The notes beneath the pieces are model-generated. The model saw only the letters and a list, made by a program, of their open reading frames with translations, was not told where the DNA came from and did no database searches. 64,000 bases of DNA, from assembly GCA_028532985.1 (NCBI GenBank), contig JANCIK010000012.1:2728001-2792000 (forward strand), given 5' to 3'. Shown here one piece after another: positions 47,001 to 57,451 of the stretch. Origin of the DNA: Stropharia rugosoannulata (taxonomy: Eukaryota; Basidiomycota; Agaricomycetes; Agaricales; Strophariaceae). Position 1 is the stretch's first letter; every line of letters begins with the position of its first letter. The position numbers and the translations under genes are program-made.

Positions 47001-47877
47001 AGGGTCTCCAAAAGCTGGCATAGGAAGGGACATATTGAGAAACGAGTGTAGACGGATGACGAAGTGTTGGAGGAATTGATTGTGAATTAATGTCGAAATT
47101 GCGCGAATAAAACGGGATTAGCTGAAGTCCAGTGCATAGGAAACTCACCCCTCGCGGTGGGCTCCAAAATGATACGCTGAAGCTCTCTATGAGCGCGTAC
47201 AGGTGCGAGGTGGTTTCACACGGCTTCTAACCAACCCAAAACAACACAAACAAGACGAAATATCGTGAGAACGAGGGAGTGTAAGCTGCGACGTCAGCTT
47301 CGAACCACTCCTGGACGAGGTATACGACGAGAACGAGAACTGAGACGAAAACTAGGGCGCTAAGACGAGGGGAAACGAAATCTTCTTTTTTCTACATAAA
47401 GTACATGCTTTATATATGTAAAATCAAAGCATAGCCTACGGAATAAGTGTAATCCTAGAATGTAGGTGCTGAGTAAGTAAAGGAGCAAGGAAAGACCTAG
47501 AATTAATGAGTAATGTAATGAAAAATGCTCGAAATGCAGGCGGGATATAGTTGTTCCGAGTGCGATGCAAGTCGGATTGTGGCACGGTGGCTGTGCGACG
47601 TGGGAACACGGACTTGTGCGTGACGGATTCCGTGGCCGTAGATGGGCGCGGCTCATCAACAGCATAGCGCTCACATGTGCACAAGCGCACCAAGTATACA
47701 GTAGTTCCAACTCCTCATGCAAAATACAATGGAAGAAGACCATTGTTCCCACTGATAAATGTTGGGGCCCCGGATCATGCGCTCAAGTTTGTTGATGTAC
47801 ATGTCTGATATTCTGAATGTCACTACGGAAACAAGCTTCTTCGTCCATTTTATCTCGTCGGTTGAGTGTGACGTCAT
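44074..47877 (-). CDS. Small membrane protein family, paralog 5, with a retrotransposon in its intron (160 aa)
   Basis: Exon 1 (47877-47675) and exon 2 (44353-44074, 280 nt) are both intact and in phase 2. The intron, about 60 nt in the paralogs, is now about 3.3 kb because an LTR element (44402-47658) inserted in it. The product is nearly identical to paralog 1 (RFISDMYINKLE-like, MRSWNYCILGALVH, FLVCYCILPVFPRL, MLRNFHKWLETATPEQVCRY). Whether the enlarged intron still splices is open. Confidence 0.6.
44402..44890 (-). repeat. 3' LTR
   Basis: 489 bp, apparently identical to 47170-47658. The open frames crossing it on both strands are not genes. Confidence 0.9.
45397..47034 (-). pseudogene. 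Retrotransposon gag, frameshifted
   Basis: Minus-strand pieces in several frames follow the order of basidiomycete LTR-retrotransposon gag: MSLPMPAFGDPSAPSFD; RGLKHYFSDLQYLF and AIRYVDNDTADLWESLPQF; LVHLANLELLIENRL; AFPPSLWTKISTRLALKFPD. Then comes a CCHC zinc knuckle (CKFCGENHFIRHC, about 46225-46265) and a Pro/Ser-rich tail. At least two or three frameshifts separate the pieces (near 46980, 46740 and 46580). No pol gene follows. Confidence 0.8.
47170..47658 (-). repeat. 5' LTR
   Basis: 489 bp, the upstream LTR in the element's sense direction. Ends TG...CA. Confidence 0.9.
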
Positions 47878-48530
47878 GGTGGGTGGGCTGCATCAAAGTG
47901 TGAGCTGTGCCAATCTATAAGACTTGTCAATGTGCGCACAATATGTTGTCGAGATGGGTGGGTAGCCTGTTTGGATGTGTTCTGGGAATGGGAAATGGAG
48001 GCATTTTGGAGCAAAGCTACAGCAGATAACAGTAGATGAAAAAGCACCTTATGGGTACGCTCACTGCCACCCTTACTTGTAAGACGTTGCAATGGCGTAT
48101 CCGACGGTGTGTATTTTGAATGTCAAGTGGGGTATTTTGATTATCCCGTTTTTATTGGAACCGCTTAGAAATGGCCGTCAATTCCTTTGGACTGCCTTTC
48201 TATCAATAGTGCATCACTGACACATGGCAAGCGCCAAAATTAACTCTGCGATGAGCACGCAGCAGATATATAGTACACACCCACGGCTCACCACGATTCA
48301 CGAATACAGCACACACATATTGGGATAAGCGTCAGGTGGAAGTCGCCCATTGCAAGCCCAGAAATAGCACAACATTTTGGAGACAACCCGTTTCGCGTCT
48401 GTATTTAACCTATTTTAGACAGCTTTATCGTTCTTTGTAGGATATGGCGAATTAAATGGATACCGAGGTTACAAGTGCGATCTCCCTCTTTGTTTGTTGA
48501 ACAAATACTTGTCAGATCAACTCCACACTA

Positions 48531-49037
48531 CAGTCGAGATCCTCATAACCCATACTCATCGGGAGTCACCCCTGGCTATGGGTTTGAGAGGTTATGCCCA
48601 GTGAAAACGGCTTCCGAGCAAATCCGACGAAAACCGACGAAACCTGCAATTTAGATATAGTTAGATGTCGTCGGTACGTTTGCTCCCTCTCCGAGGAGAA
48701 TCTGATCTGTACGGAAACAAATTGTCTCTCAGTAAATCCTATTTCTGCTTATATCTGACCTATACTGATTCCATCTGACTATTTCTGATTATTGCCAAAA
48801 TCATATATTACTGGAATATTACCGCTATACATAGCTATCTACTGATACATACCGACTAGTACAGCTTGGGGGCAAATATTGTGAGTATATCTGGTAATTC
48901 TCAAGATTTATGTCCATCGGGTCGATAATTTTAACAGGTCGGCCCACATTTTACTAGCAGCAAAACCCATACTTGACCGAAAAAGCCTATGGGTTATCGG
49001 TTACTGGAAACCTATGGGTTATGGGTCGCAAATCCCC
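48531..49037. mobile_element. Truncated relative of the pogo-like element
   Basis: The left end CAGTCGAGATCCTCATAACC with an adjacent TA resembles the terminus at 43231. The right part (48960-49037) matches, inverted, the subterminal region 43310-43370 (GCAAATCCCC and ACCCATAACC blocks). The right terminus is missing: the sequence switches to an ARH1 fragment at 49038, so that junction destroyed the element. Confidence 0.6.
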
Positions 49038-49335
49038 GGTGACGAATTTATGTCCACCACACGATTCCCCAACACGCGCAGGTGTCCAAGCCCGGGGTCA
49101 AAAAAGGTAGTGGTGGGCGCTGCACGGAAGCCGAGGGAGGGCACGACGGGGTCGGTCGAGAGGGTAGAAGTTGTGCCAGTCGGGACGGCATGGGATGACG
49201 AAGACGGGGGGGTAGAAGAAGGGGCGAGAGATGTATGGGCGAGCGTGAGCTGGGCTAGAGGCCGGGATGGGCCGGTGGACGGAGAAGGCAGCGTCAGTCC
49301 AATGGGGGAGCAGAAAAAGTCAAACGAGAACGCGC
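49038..49335 (-). pseudogene. ARH1 exon 2 fragment, least diverged copy
   Basis: About 93 percent identical by eye to 57818-58115 of the intact gene. Small indels shift the frame (for example near 49205-49220). It is flanked on the left by a broken pogo-like element and on the right by single-copy sequence, then by the ARH1-upstream segment. Confidence 0.85.
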
Positions 49336-49430
49336 CTTCAACGTAAGCCTCGGCACTGCATCACAATTTAATGAGGATCATAGCTATGGGCTGTGAGTTG
49401 AGAATAATGAACGTCAATGCAAAGCCTTGT

Positions 49431-49700
49431 GAGGTACATATTATGGCCCTTCGCATGACCTCCGGGTACCTGATTCTCGCCAAACAAGAAGGGGGCATAT
49501 AAACTCCCAAATACTGCAACATATTCTCCAGGGAAACAGGAAACATCCATTTATCTGGTTGACTAAAGACCGTTACCAATATTTGACGCGCATATGTATA
49601 GCTGTAGAAGACGTACCATACTGGCATTATCTTCTCCCCTTGGATGGTTTGGGCCCGGATAGCTGGCACATTCTCAACACAATTGCGACGCTCCTAAGGG
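49431..49700. repeat. ARH1-upstream segment, copy 2 of 3
   Basis: Closest to the 36645-36890 copy. Shares GTACCTGATTCTCGCCAAAC and CATCCATTTATCTGGTYGAC-type blocks. It separates two ARH1 fragments of the same orientation. Confidence 0.75.
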
Positions 49701-49794
49701 TTATGTGCTAGATTTATTGAGCGTAGACACGCATATAGCGAGGAAATACGCACTTTATACGTCGGCCTCTCCAGATAAGGAAGAGAATCAAAGG

Positions 49795-50395
49795 GGAATC
49801 ATCGCAAGGTGGTTTACAAGGAGCGATGATGCTGACATGGCGCACGGCGGAGGAAGCGAGAACATCGAGGACATGCTCGGGGACGTCGAACTTGGCAAGG
49901 TGCTCGACGGGGGCCAAAAGCATGCGCGCGATATCGAGGGACATGTTTCCATTGGTTATCAAAGAAAAGTGGGAGATGTCGTGCTGAGGCGCCGGAGTGA
50001 GCGGGTGCGCATTGTACCAATGGAGGAGGCCGAGGGCAAGGAAGAAACATGCCAATGGAGGGAGAGCGTAGGGGGCAGGGAGTCGCGGGGCAGGGGCAGG
50101 GGCAGGGGCAGGGCAAATGGGATCGTTGGCCTGGTCAAACTTGTGTATAGTTCTGTGAGTGGTGGGCTGCGCCTGCGCGGATGAGAGTGACAAGTCATAC
50201 CATTACTTCTGGATGGTCTGGGGCTACATCGTAGCACCAAGGCCGTGAGATGCTCTGAGACAACTGAAGAGGTGAACGCGCGCAGAGTGCCCGTGCGGGA
50301 GCAGGTGGGTCAGGATGCGAGAGGAGACGTAGAAGGCAGAGGGGCGATGGTGGCAGTCGGGGACAAAAGTCAAGCCCTGACCACATAGCTTTTTG
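49795..50395 (-). pseudogene. ARH1 5' half pseudogene, intron retained
   Basis: This carries exon 1 (to the start-codon region near 50365), the intron and the first part of exon 2 (FDNQWKHVP region corresponding to LIGNGNVS). Intron retention shows DNA-level copying. A (GGGGCA)n microsatellite at about 50090-50114 replaces coding sequence near the PLPFDSLL region. Confidence 0.8.
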
Positions 50396-50484
50396 ATTTC
50401 ATTTGAGCGTGGGATTGACGACAGTCTCGTAACAAAGGAATGTCTAAAGTTGGCCGCTCTGTGGGAAATGCGTAGACCCTATTA

Positions 50485-50917
50485 CAGTGCCTTGCATATT
50501 GTTTTGCAGACGGCCGTCAGGCGAATGTGACTTGAAGTCACGTTCTCACGCGCACGGTTTCTCGCAAGTTTGTCGGACGCGACGGAGACGGTTGCCGCGG
50601 CTATTCCGCAAGTTCAACGGCAGTGTGCCGAATTAGCCAAAAGTGAACCACAACTGACCTTGATCATACTAAGGAGGTTCCATCCGCAGTTTCAACTATG
50701 TATTCAACAGGCCATACCATATAAAGTTCATATAGGTTAAAAAATCAGCGTACGGAAAAGGTCAAGTATACTGGATGCCCCGCTTTACTGTCGCGCTCAT
50801 CGATAATCAAATAATCATCAACCATACGGCCAAGCTGCGGCGTACCGTGAGCGTGAGAACGTGACTTCAAGTCACATTCGCCTGACGGTCGTCTGCAAAA
50901 CAATATGCAAGGCACTG
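50485..50917. mobile_element. Mariner-type MITE (433 bp)
   Basis: Near-perfect terminal inverted repeats of about 73 bp start CAGTGCCTTGCATATTGTTT at both ends and are flanked by TA. The start CAGTGCCTTGCAT is typical of Tc1/mariner ends. Each arm contains the palindrome GTGACTTGAAGTCAC. No transposase is encoded. Confidence 0.9.
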
Positions 50918-51499
50918 TAGCCGAACGTGTTATGTCAGTTGCGGCTGTGGTGCGTAAGTATGAGATTTAAGATAGGGTTATGTCGATTAAGGGTTTTAGG
51001 GATCTCGACGAGTATGCAGGCACGCAGGGTCTGTAAGGAACGCGAAACGGCTATGCATGGAAAACACCTATTTGGTATCCTCGACGGTCAATACATTTAC
51101 CCTCAGAGGTTTCTCGGATCTACACACTGCCTCGGATGTTCCTTGGGATAAATTTTACGTTTAATTAATCACTAAACTACTTCTACAGTATTTAAAGTCT
51201 GTATGTACATTGTATGTAGGCAGTGAATTTACCACCCACCTTCATTTACGATCGAAGAAGCTCAGTATAGCTATACATAAGATCCAGCTCATCCAGCACA
51301 GTCATTCTTTTATTCTTTCGCCCTTTTCTTGAGCAACACCCTCAAGACGACCCCACCAGTCGTCGCTCGCACCCACACACACAAACACAATCATACAGGT
51401 CCTCCTTCCTCCGCCGAGCGCTATGTAAGCATGATATTTTTGTCCTACAGTTACATGGTCACAATGGGAAGACGGGACTTCTGCCTCGTGTCTGCAGCG
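50918..51499. other. Spacer, no supportable gene
   Basis: No motif-bearing frame. The end of it runs into the 5' part of a plus-strand ARH1 pseudogene. Confidence 0.35.
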
Positions 51500-52135
51500 A
51501 ACTGCACACACAGCTTCAACCAGGCTGTGGCTGACCTGCACTTCACCGCCTTCTTTGCCAACGTCGCCCGCCGCGCTCGTCACCCTGACTCTGCTCCCAG
51601 GATACACCCACGTTCTGTTCGCCTCGAGGGGATGCCAAAGCCTGCTGCCCATCCAACCGCATTTCCTCTCTCGCTTTACTGTCTCCCCGCGCTCCGCCTC
51701 GTCCGCTGGTACACCGTACACCCGTTCCCTCCAATCCCGCCCATGCTGCACGCTAACTCTCGTGTCTTCCACAGTAAAATGTCCCTCAATATCGCATGCA
51801 TGCTCCTCGCGCCCATCGAAGACCTAACCAAGTTGGACGTCCCCGAGTACGTGCTCAACGTCCTATACGCGCTCTGTCATGCACAATGTCAGCACCATTA
51901 AGCGTCAAAGCCCTCTGGAGGCCCTGTGTACTGTAAACGAGCTTCGAGAGATACATGGTTTGTTCGATTCGGCCGTGGTACCGCTGGACGGACCCAGACG
52001 TCATCGCGCCATTCTCTAACCCCGCCGTGCCAGACCACTCTCAACTCCAAAACGTATTAAGTACACGGCGGCAGTTCCCTATTCTCCAGCTGCTGAGCCA
52101 GGGATCCAAGACCCCTTGTAAATCGTCACCCTTCT
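51500..52135 (+). pseudogene. ARH1/FDXR pseudogene on the plus strand
   Basis: Reads as a decayed exon 2 5' half: YTHVLFAS, LVRWYTVHPF, MSLNIACMLLAPIEDLTKLD and VPEYVLNVLYA match the intact protein in order, with frame changes. It ends near GAGCCAGGGATCC (the LSQGSKAP region). It is convergent with membrane-protein paralog 6, as in the 41.8-47.9 kb block. Confidence 0.8.
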
Positions 52136-52759
52136 GACGCACGCTGCCTGCTCTGCCAGCGTCGCCACATACATATACATCTCCCTCACGCCCCCAAGCT
52201 CAGCTGGCTCCTGCTTACACTTCCGTCGCCACATCCTTCTTCCCGCCGTGATCATCCTCCGGCGCAGTTGCCGTCCACACCGCGCCCGAGGTCGACTGCA
52301 TTTACCGCACCTAAACACCGGAATTGTGTTGTCGCTATTGAATCCACCGCTTCATCATACATGCGTCGGGATGGGCTCAGTGCGCACTCGTTCACTAAGT
52401 GCATATGTATGTGCACAAGGGTGTACATGGAGTGCGGCAGCCGCTGCTAGAAGGTGGCAGCAACAATGGCTTGTGCGCCTGTCTAAATACTCCGCTTATT
52501 ACTCCGAAGGTACGTACAAGTACGCCTATCCCAAGATATTCTGTCACTCATTGTCCATGAACATACATAGCTTCCCGCTCTGCCCTAGTCCAATCATCTT
52601 GATGTGTGCATGGCATTGGTCTCGTCACAGAGATCGTACACGCTCTTTATCATTTTATCAGGGAAGGGGAAGTACTGTGTTCAATACAAGTATAAAATAG
52701 GTCTTGCACCGCTATCTGTAAATACTAGTATATTATAATATATTCACAAAGCTCAAACC

Positions 52760-53488
52760 CTACGAAAAAAGAAATGCCGCCCATCTGAGCGCGAATGAAA
52801 AGAAGGCGTAGAGCAACAACATTGATGGTAGACAGAAAAAGAATCCAGTCACCTGAACCCCAAGAGAAGGTGATACAATCGATTCTAGGTACCGACGCAC
52901 TTGGTCCGGAGCAGCCGTTTCAAGCCATTTGTGGGAGTGACGCAACATGCTCGCCGCAAATATGCTCGAGGCCGCAAATGCAATCGACACCAGTCCGAGA
53001 CGAGGATAAACTGGAAGGATTAAGTAACAAACGAGAATGCTGAGCGTATGGTTTGAATCAGCTTCGAAATTTGTTGGAAGCTGCAGCACTACTCACATAT
53101 GTATGACCGCCCCAATTTGACAGTAGCTCCAACTCCTCATACAATGTATGATCGATATAGACCCGTTCCATTGGCACATTGAGCGCCCTTGGACAATATC
53201 CTCGAGTCGACTGATGTAGAGATTTGACAGTCTGAAAGTGATTATAGAGAGAAGCGTCTTCGTCCACTTCACTTCGTTGTCAAAAGATATGTCCGCATCA
53301 TTCGAGAGAGGCCAGCTCGTTGGTACTACTGGATGGTGTGATGGCAGAGGCCTACATCTTAATGAGCACATACTCCGTGGTACCATTTGTAAATGTGCGC
53401 ACAATGGGTTCGCTGTCCTCGGCGGATAAAGGGGTGGCCTGCTCAGATATCCAGACGGAACACGGAGGGCGCACATTGTCCCAATCAA
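52760..53488 (-). CDS. Small membrane protein family, paralog 6 (up to 223 aa)
   Basis: Exon 1 (53488-53097) and exon 2 (53039-52760, 280 nt) join in phase 2. Family marks: VKWTKTLLSI, HCMRSWSYCQIGAV, ILVCYLILPVYPRL, MLRHSHKWLETAAPDQVRRY and RWAAFLF. The usual internal start codon is missing here, so an upstream ATG (53488 or shortly after) is likely. This gives a longer N-terminus with LYPPRTANPLCAH, shared with paralogs 3 and 4. Confidence 0.6.
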
Positions 53489-53499
53489 ATCTATATCAA

Positions 53500-54180
53500 G
53501 AGATAGTAAACGAGATGCACTTCACGAACGCAGCCGGAGTGGTCGGTGTTACCTTGATTTGTGGAAAATCACCGCGGCGTGTTGACGTTAGATATTGTAT
53601 GTGCAGTTGAGTGTTAGGTGATAAATGTTGTAAGGAAGTGGGTGAGGTTGGAGGGAATTTTGCCTTCTCTGCGCTTTTATCATCATTAGCATACAGTGGA
53701 TTGGAACACCCCTTTATAGGATAGGCTTGAGAAGTGTCTTAAAAATAGATACAGTGGACAAGCAAAACGGCAGGGTCTATTATAAATTAGTACGCATAGT
53801 TCCCAACTTCATTTACTGATTCATAAAGATCCATAGTCACTCAGGCTAGTATTCTAGAATTGCCTTGTACTCAGATGTATATATGTATACAATACTAGGG
53901 CAAATAAGTCTTTACTTTCAGCAAGTTTCAGAGCCATGTTTCAGGCTTCAGCTAGTAGAATTACCAATGGTAATATAGAACTTCACAACAACTTCACAAG
54001 TCCATTTAAAGATAGCTGTCTAGGTGTTTCTACCAGCAGTTGGGTAGGTATTGGATGGTACGGAATTGGGTATGGAACATCACTGTAGTTCATCCTTAAG
54101 TAAATCGCGCGGCGCCCGCGCCCCGCAATTTCCGACGCGCGTCTTCTGCACGTGCAGCTGAAATCGGTCCAAATCAGTCA
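53500..54180. other. Spacer, no supportable gene
   Basis: AT-rich single-copy sequence without motif-bearing frames. Confidence 0.35.
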
Positions 54181-54820
54181 GGATGATAGTTGAGTAGGCC
54201 GAAGACCGGCCTGTTTATGAGGCCTGAAGTCCGTCGATAGACAGGCCGGGATTTCTCGCAGAGATTTGACGTGCCATCCACTTTCCCACACTTTAGGACG
54301 GATTTTGAGCCGCCCTAAAGTAAATCAGGTCACGTTACTGAGAAAGAAGCGCGTCGCGCTCCAGCATGCCTGCGAGAATGGTAGCATAATTCAACTGAAT
54401 GGGCCTCCTATTCCTACTTGCTGACTGTTTCCATGTACATTCTGTCCAGCTTTATTTTTCATTGCTTCTGATTTTGCTCTGAGGGCCGGAAATCACTGAA
54501 GTCAGCACTAAATAGCTCATGTCGGATGAATACCTCCTTCGAAAAATAACCATAAGTGAGAAATTATGTGCATATAGTAAAGGTAAATTTTATCTGCCTT
54601 AAATGTTGCCCCAATAGGCAGTGATACAGTCGCTTCAGCGACCAAGAGACTCTCAACTGACATAAGCAAGAACGTGACTTTTGACTTTAGGGCCGTTCAA
54701 AATCGAGCGGAAAGTGGGAAAGTCGATGGCACGTCAAATCTCTGCGAGAAAGTCCGGTCTCTCTATCGAGCTCCGCCCATAGAGAGACCAGTCATCGGTC
54801 TAATAGTTGAGGATAGATAG
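54181..54820. mobile_element. Long-arm fold-back element (about 640 bp)
   Basis: The left arm (54181-54345) and right arm (about 54672-54820) are inverted copies of about 150 bp. Best shared block: TCTCGCAGAGATTTGACGTG plus CCATCSACTTTCCCAC. Near the outer side each arm carries a short direct or inverted pair (GGCCGAAGACCGGCC; CTCTCTAT..ATAGAGAG). No coding capacity, and the ends are too diverged to name a target duplication. Confidence 0.6.
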
Positions 54821-55009
54821 ATAATACAGTCGATTGCTAGTTTTAGATCCAGGGTCCTTCCTCTCTAATTCCGGTGAGCGCTATTTTTCTGTCTCTACCT
54901 CGTGGCTTCCCCATGTACATGACAGTGCCTCCAACTGTCGCCTCTCCGAGTTCCTCTCTCTGTCTCTCCACTACATGACTGCCTGCCGCTTACAGCCCGC
55001 CATGCCACG

Positions 55010-55180
55010 ACCTACCAGTCCAACAAGTCCAACACCCAGGTACCCAATCTTGGTCCACCCACCCGCTCATCCCGCCGCCCGCCATTTCCTATCTAAGCTG
55101 TCCCTATTGCATGCATACTCCTCTTGCCCACTGACTTTGACGTCCTCGAGCACACTTCTAAGCAGTTCCGTGGTCTCAGT
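55010..55180 (+). pseudogene. Short ARH1 exon 2 fragment
   Basis: AAGCTGTCCCTATTGCATGC followed by CTCCTCTTGCCC and GACGTCCTCGAGCAC lines up with the MSLNIACMLLAP...DVPEHV stretch as preserved at 51780-51850. Strongly decayed. Confidence 0.5.
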
Positions 55181-55554
55181 CTGGATGCAGCTTGTTACGG
55201 GCAAGGTCACAGATGTTGAAGTCACGAGAATCACACGGGTGATGAGAGATGATACGCGTTGATTCGACGAAGCTAAGTTCTAAGTTACATGCAGAATATA
55301 TACTACGAGGAAGACAAGAGAGAAGTGCATGAACATATAAGGAATTATAGAAGAGAATGAAGGGGACAAGTAAACACTATGTAAGTACAAAGGAAGGCGG
55401 TGGATGAATGGTATGGACTTCGAGACAGTCAAGTGAAGCAAAAAACAGAACAACGTGAGCAATCAAGAGTGCGAATGAGGCTGACCGTGACACAGCTATG
55501 CTCCAGCTCAATCCGGACTTCCTAGCCGCCCTCTACAATCATCCGGCCTCAAGA

Positions 55555-55870
55555 TTGTTCATGCATAACCCATAAATAGAGTCGGCATCGCGTTGGAATC
55601 GTCCTAATCGTCCCCAGACCGGCCATTGGCAGCGTACATAAAGTTAATCCGTCGATCGGAGCTGATTGGCTCTCCTGCATTCGAGCTCATTCCGTGTTCT
55701 GTCACCGACTGCCACCATGGGCCTTAGCCTTATATGTTCCCTTCACTGCTCCCCAATGCGCGTCTCACTCGAGCTTCGCCATCTTTGGAAATGTTGAGGT
55801 CTTCCCTCTTGATGAATGTTTATGACTTCGCAGAGGCGATTGCGGCTGATTGGTGAGCGGGAGTGTCACT
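55555..55870 (+). pseudogene. ARH1 5' flank fused to a C-terminal fragment
   Basis: The 5' flank (CATTGGCAGCGTAC block, shared with 41.9 kb) is followed by ASFAIFGNVEVF (equivalent of LAFFGNVEVL) and then, after a deletion of most of exon 2, MNVYDFAEAIAADW (equivalent of MNAYDVAETIVSDW). Confidence 0.65.
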
Positions 55871-57020
55871 CGGCTCTGTGCGCTCAGTATCATGTTTTGT
55901 CCCGGAAAAATATGGTCTACGAAAACAGGTCCGCATCTTCCATACACCAGCATGGCTTGCGCAGGCCGAGGCCCTCCGTTCTCAGTGGCTATCCGCATCT
56001 GTTGGCACCCTTAAAATTGGACGATGACAGATGATACATGATGGGTAACTGGGCCATGGACTTGACAGTCCGGACATGGTTCGTGAATGTAATTGGAGAC
56101 AAAAATATACGGCTAAATCTTGTAAAATGATGTTGTAGCGTTGAAATCAGCATATAAAATTATGTTGTCTGCCATATCCGCTTTTTGCCGCCCTCTGTAC
56201 TTGACACTTACCTTAAATGTACAACAACAAACTTACAAACTACAACACTGAAGCCGAAGTAATGAAGCAATGCTGAAGCTTGGAGCACTGAACGAGGGAC
56301 TTGCCATCAACGCATGAACACGGGAGAGTGAGCACATCGTCTCTAATCGTACAGCATTGTTTTTGATTTCTCATATGACATATGCCTCATCTACATATAT
56401 TGAATAATATTCCTCCCTTCTCCTCTCTATTTACGACCGGATTGGCTGATTGTGGAAGTAAACATCGAGTCCGCGGCAGAACTTGATGCAAGGATACACA
56501 TATTACACGCCACACCCTCCATAATTCTATTATAATTATATGGGTCGTGAGAATTATCAAGTAGGGTAGTTTTAAGAACGGGTTCGATTTTACCGATGCT
56601 TACCATTTGGAGTAAGGGAAAACTTGAGAAAACCCGTAGTACGCTCTGACTGCTCCCATACGAGTCTAGAGACAATTAGTATCGTTCGATCCTTGTTCGA
56701 TCCCATCAAATGAATTATATATTATTTAGAGGTAGCTAAGATGATATTTTGTTTTTTTTGATGTTATCTTGCAGTTATCTAGAGTTCACAATGCTGGAGA
56801 ACGTGGCCGACACCGGCGTCCGACGGTATACGTTCTTGCTAACACATTCCCGACGCGTCAATACATTGTTCGCGTTTTGAACAACTGCTCACGCCTGTCG
56901 GTTTTGGTATGCATGTTGTATTCTGCAGTCTTTGGGATACTTGACCTTATGTCAATTCTCACTAATTACTACTGGGCGTGGAGGTGGGAACTTGATAAGA
57001 GTGATTAATTACTTCACGCT
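55871..57020. other. Spacer, no supportable gene
   Basis: The plus frame at 56769-57008 ends with a hydrophobic segment but has no family marks or splice support. The last 400 bp before ARH1 (57020-57450) is its 3' flank, repeated at 25690-26020. Confidence 0.35.
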
Positions 57021-57451
57021 ACTATTTATTATTATTGGATGCACATGAGGAGGTAGGGTAAACCACATCTTGTCTACTTTCTACGCAATGAATAGCTGTT
57101 CGTCCTCTTGTCTTCCTTCCTATCTCGGGCCCCTCCTTTCCCCACATTGTCATTTGTTGGCCAATGGGATAAGTCCGGGGGTTCATCGACGGCGCGGGAC
57201 TGGAGGTTGTGTGTAGCCATACGGGTATGATAAGTTGAGGAGTGGGGTCTTGGTATAACGACGGTGGCGAGTTTGATGAGGGTGCCAGAGAACGATGCGT
57301 ACAACCAGGTGCAGGATGGCGGTGAACAAGAAGCGTCTTCCTTTTGCGCAAGAAAAACCAGGCGATACAGAATGGCGTTGGAAGGGAGGCAGATATCCGA
57401 GCTTACCCCCTTCCCCTAGAACAACTAGTGCCTCCTCGTCTCTGTCACGAA

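Larger units (their letters stand above)
44402..47658 (-). mobile_element. Gag-only LTR retrotransposon (3257 bp)
   Basis: Two 489-bp direct repeats (44402-44890 and 47170-47658) appear identical by eye. In the sense (minus) direction they start TGATGAGCCG and end CGTATCA. The sequence ACAG lies outside both ends (AACAG if the terminal A is shared), matching the uninterrupted intron of paralog 1. A purine tract (AGTAGGGAGGAGA) precedes the 3' LTR and a TGGAGCCCACCGCGAGG primer-site candidate follows the 5' LTR. The 2.28-kb interior has a broken gag and no protease, reverse transcriptase or integrase. It is non-autonomous and recently inserted. Confidence 0.9.

Noticed and set aside
44592..47752. 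Duplicate 130-168 codon minus frames in the LTRs
   Set aside because: They are LTR sequence read by chance, identical in both LTRs and without gag or pol motifs.
54834..55262. 142-codon plus-strand frame
   Set aside because: Its second half aligns with a decayed ARH1 fragment in shifted frames; no independent gene is supported.
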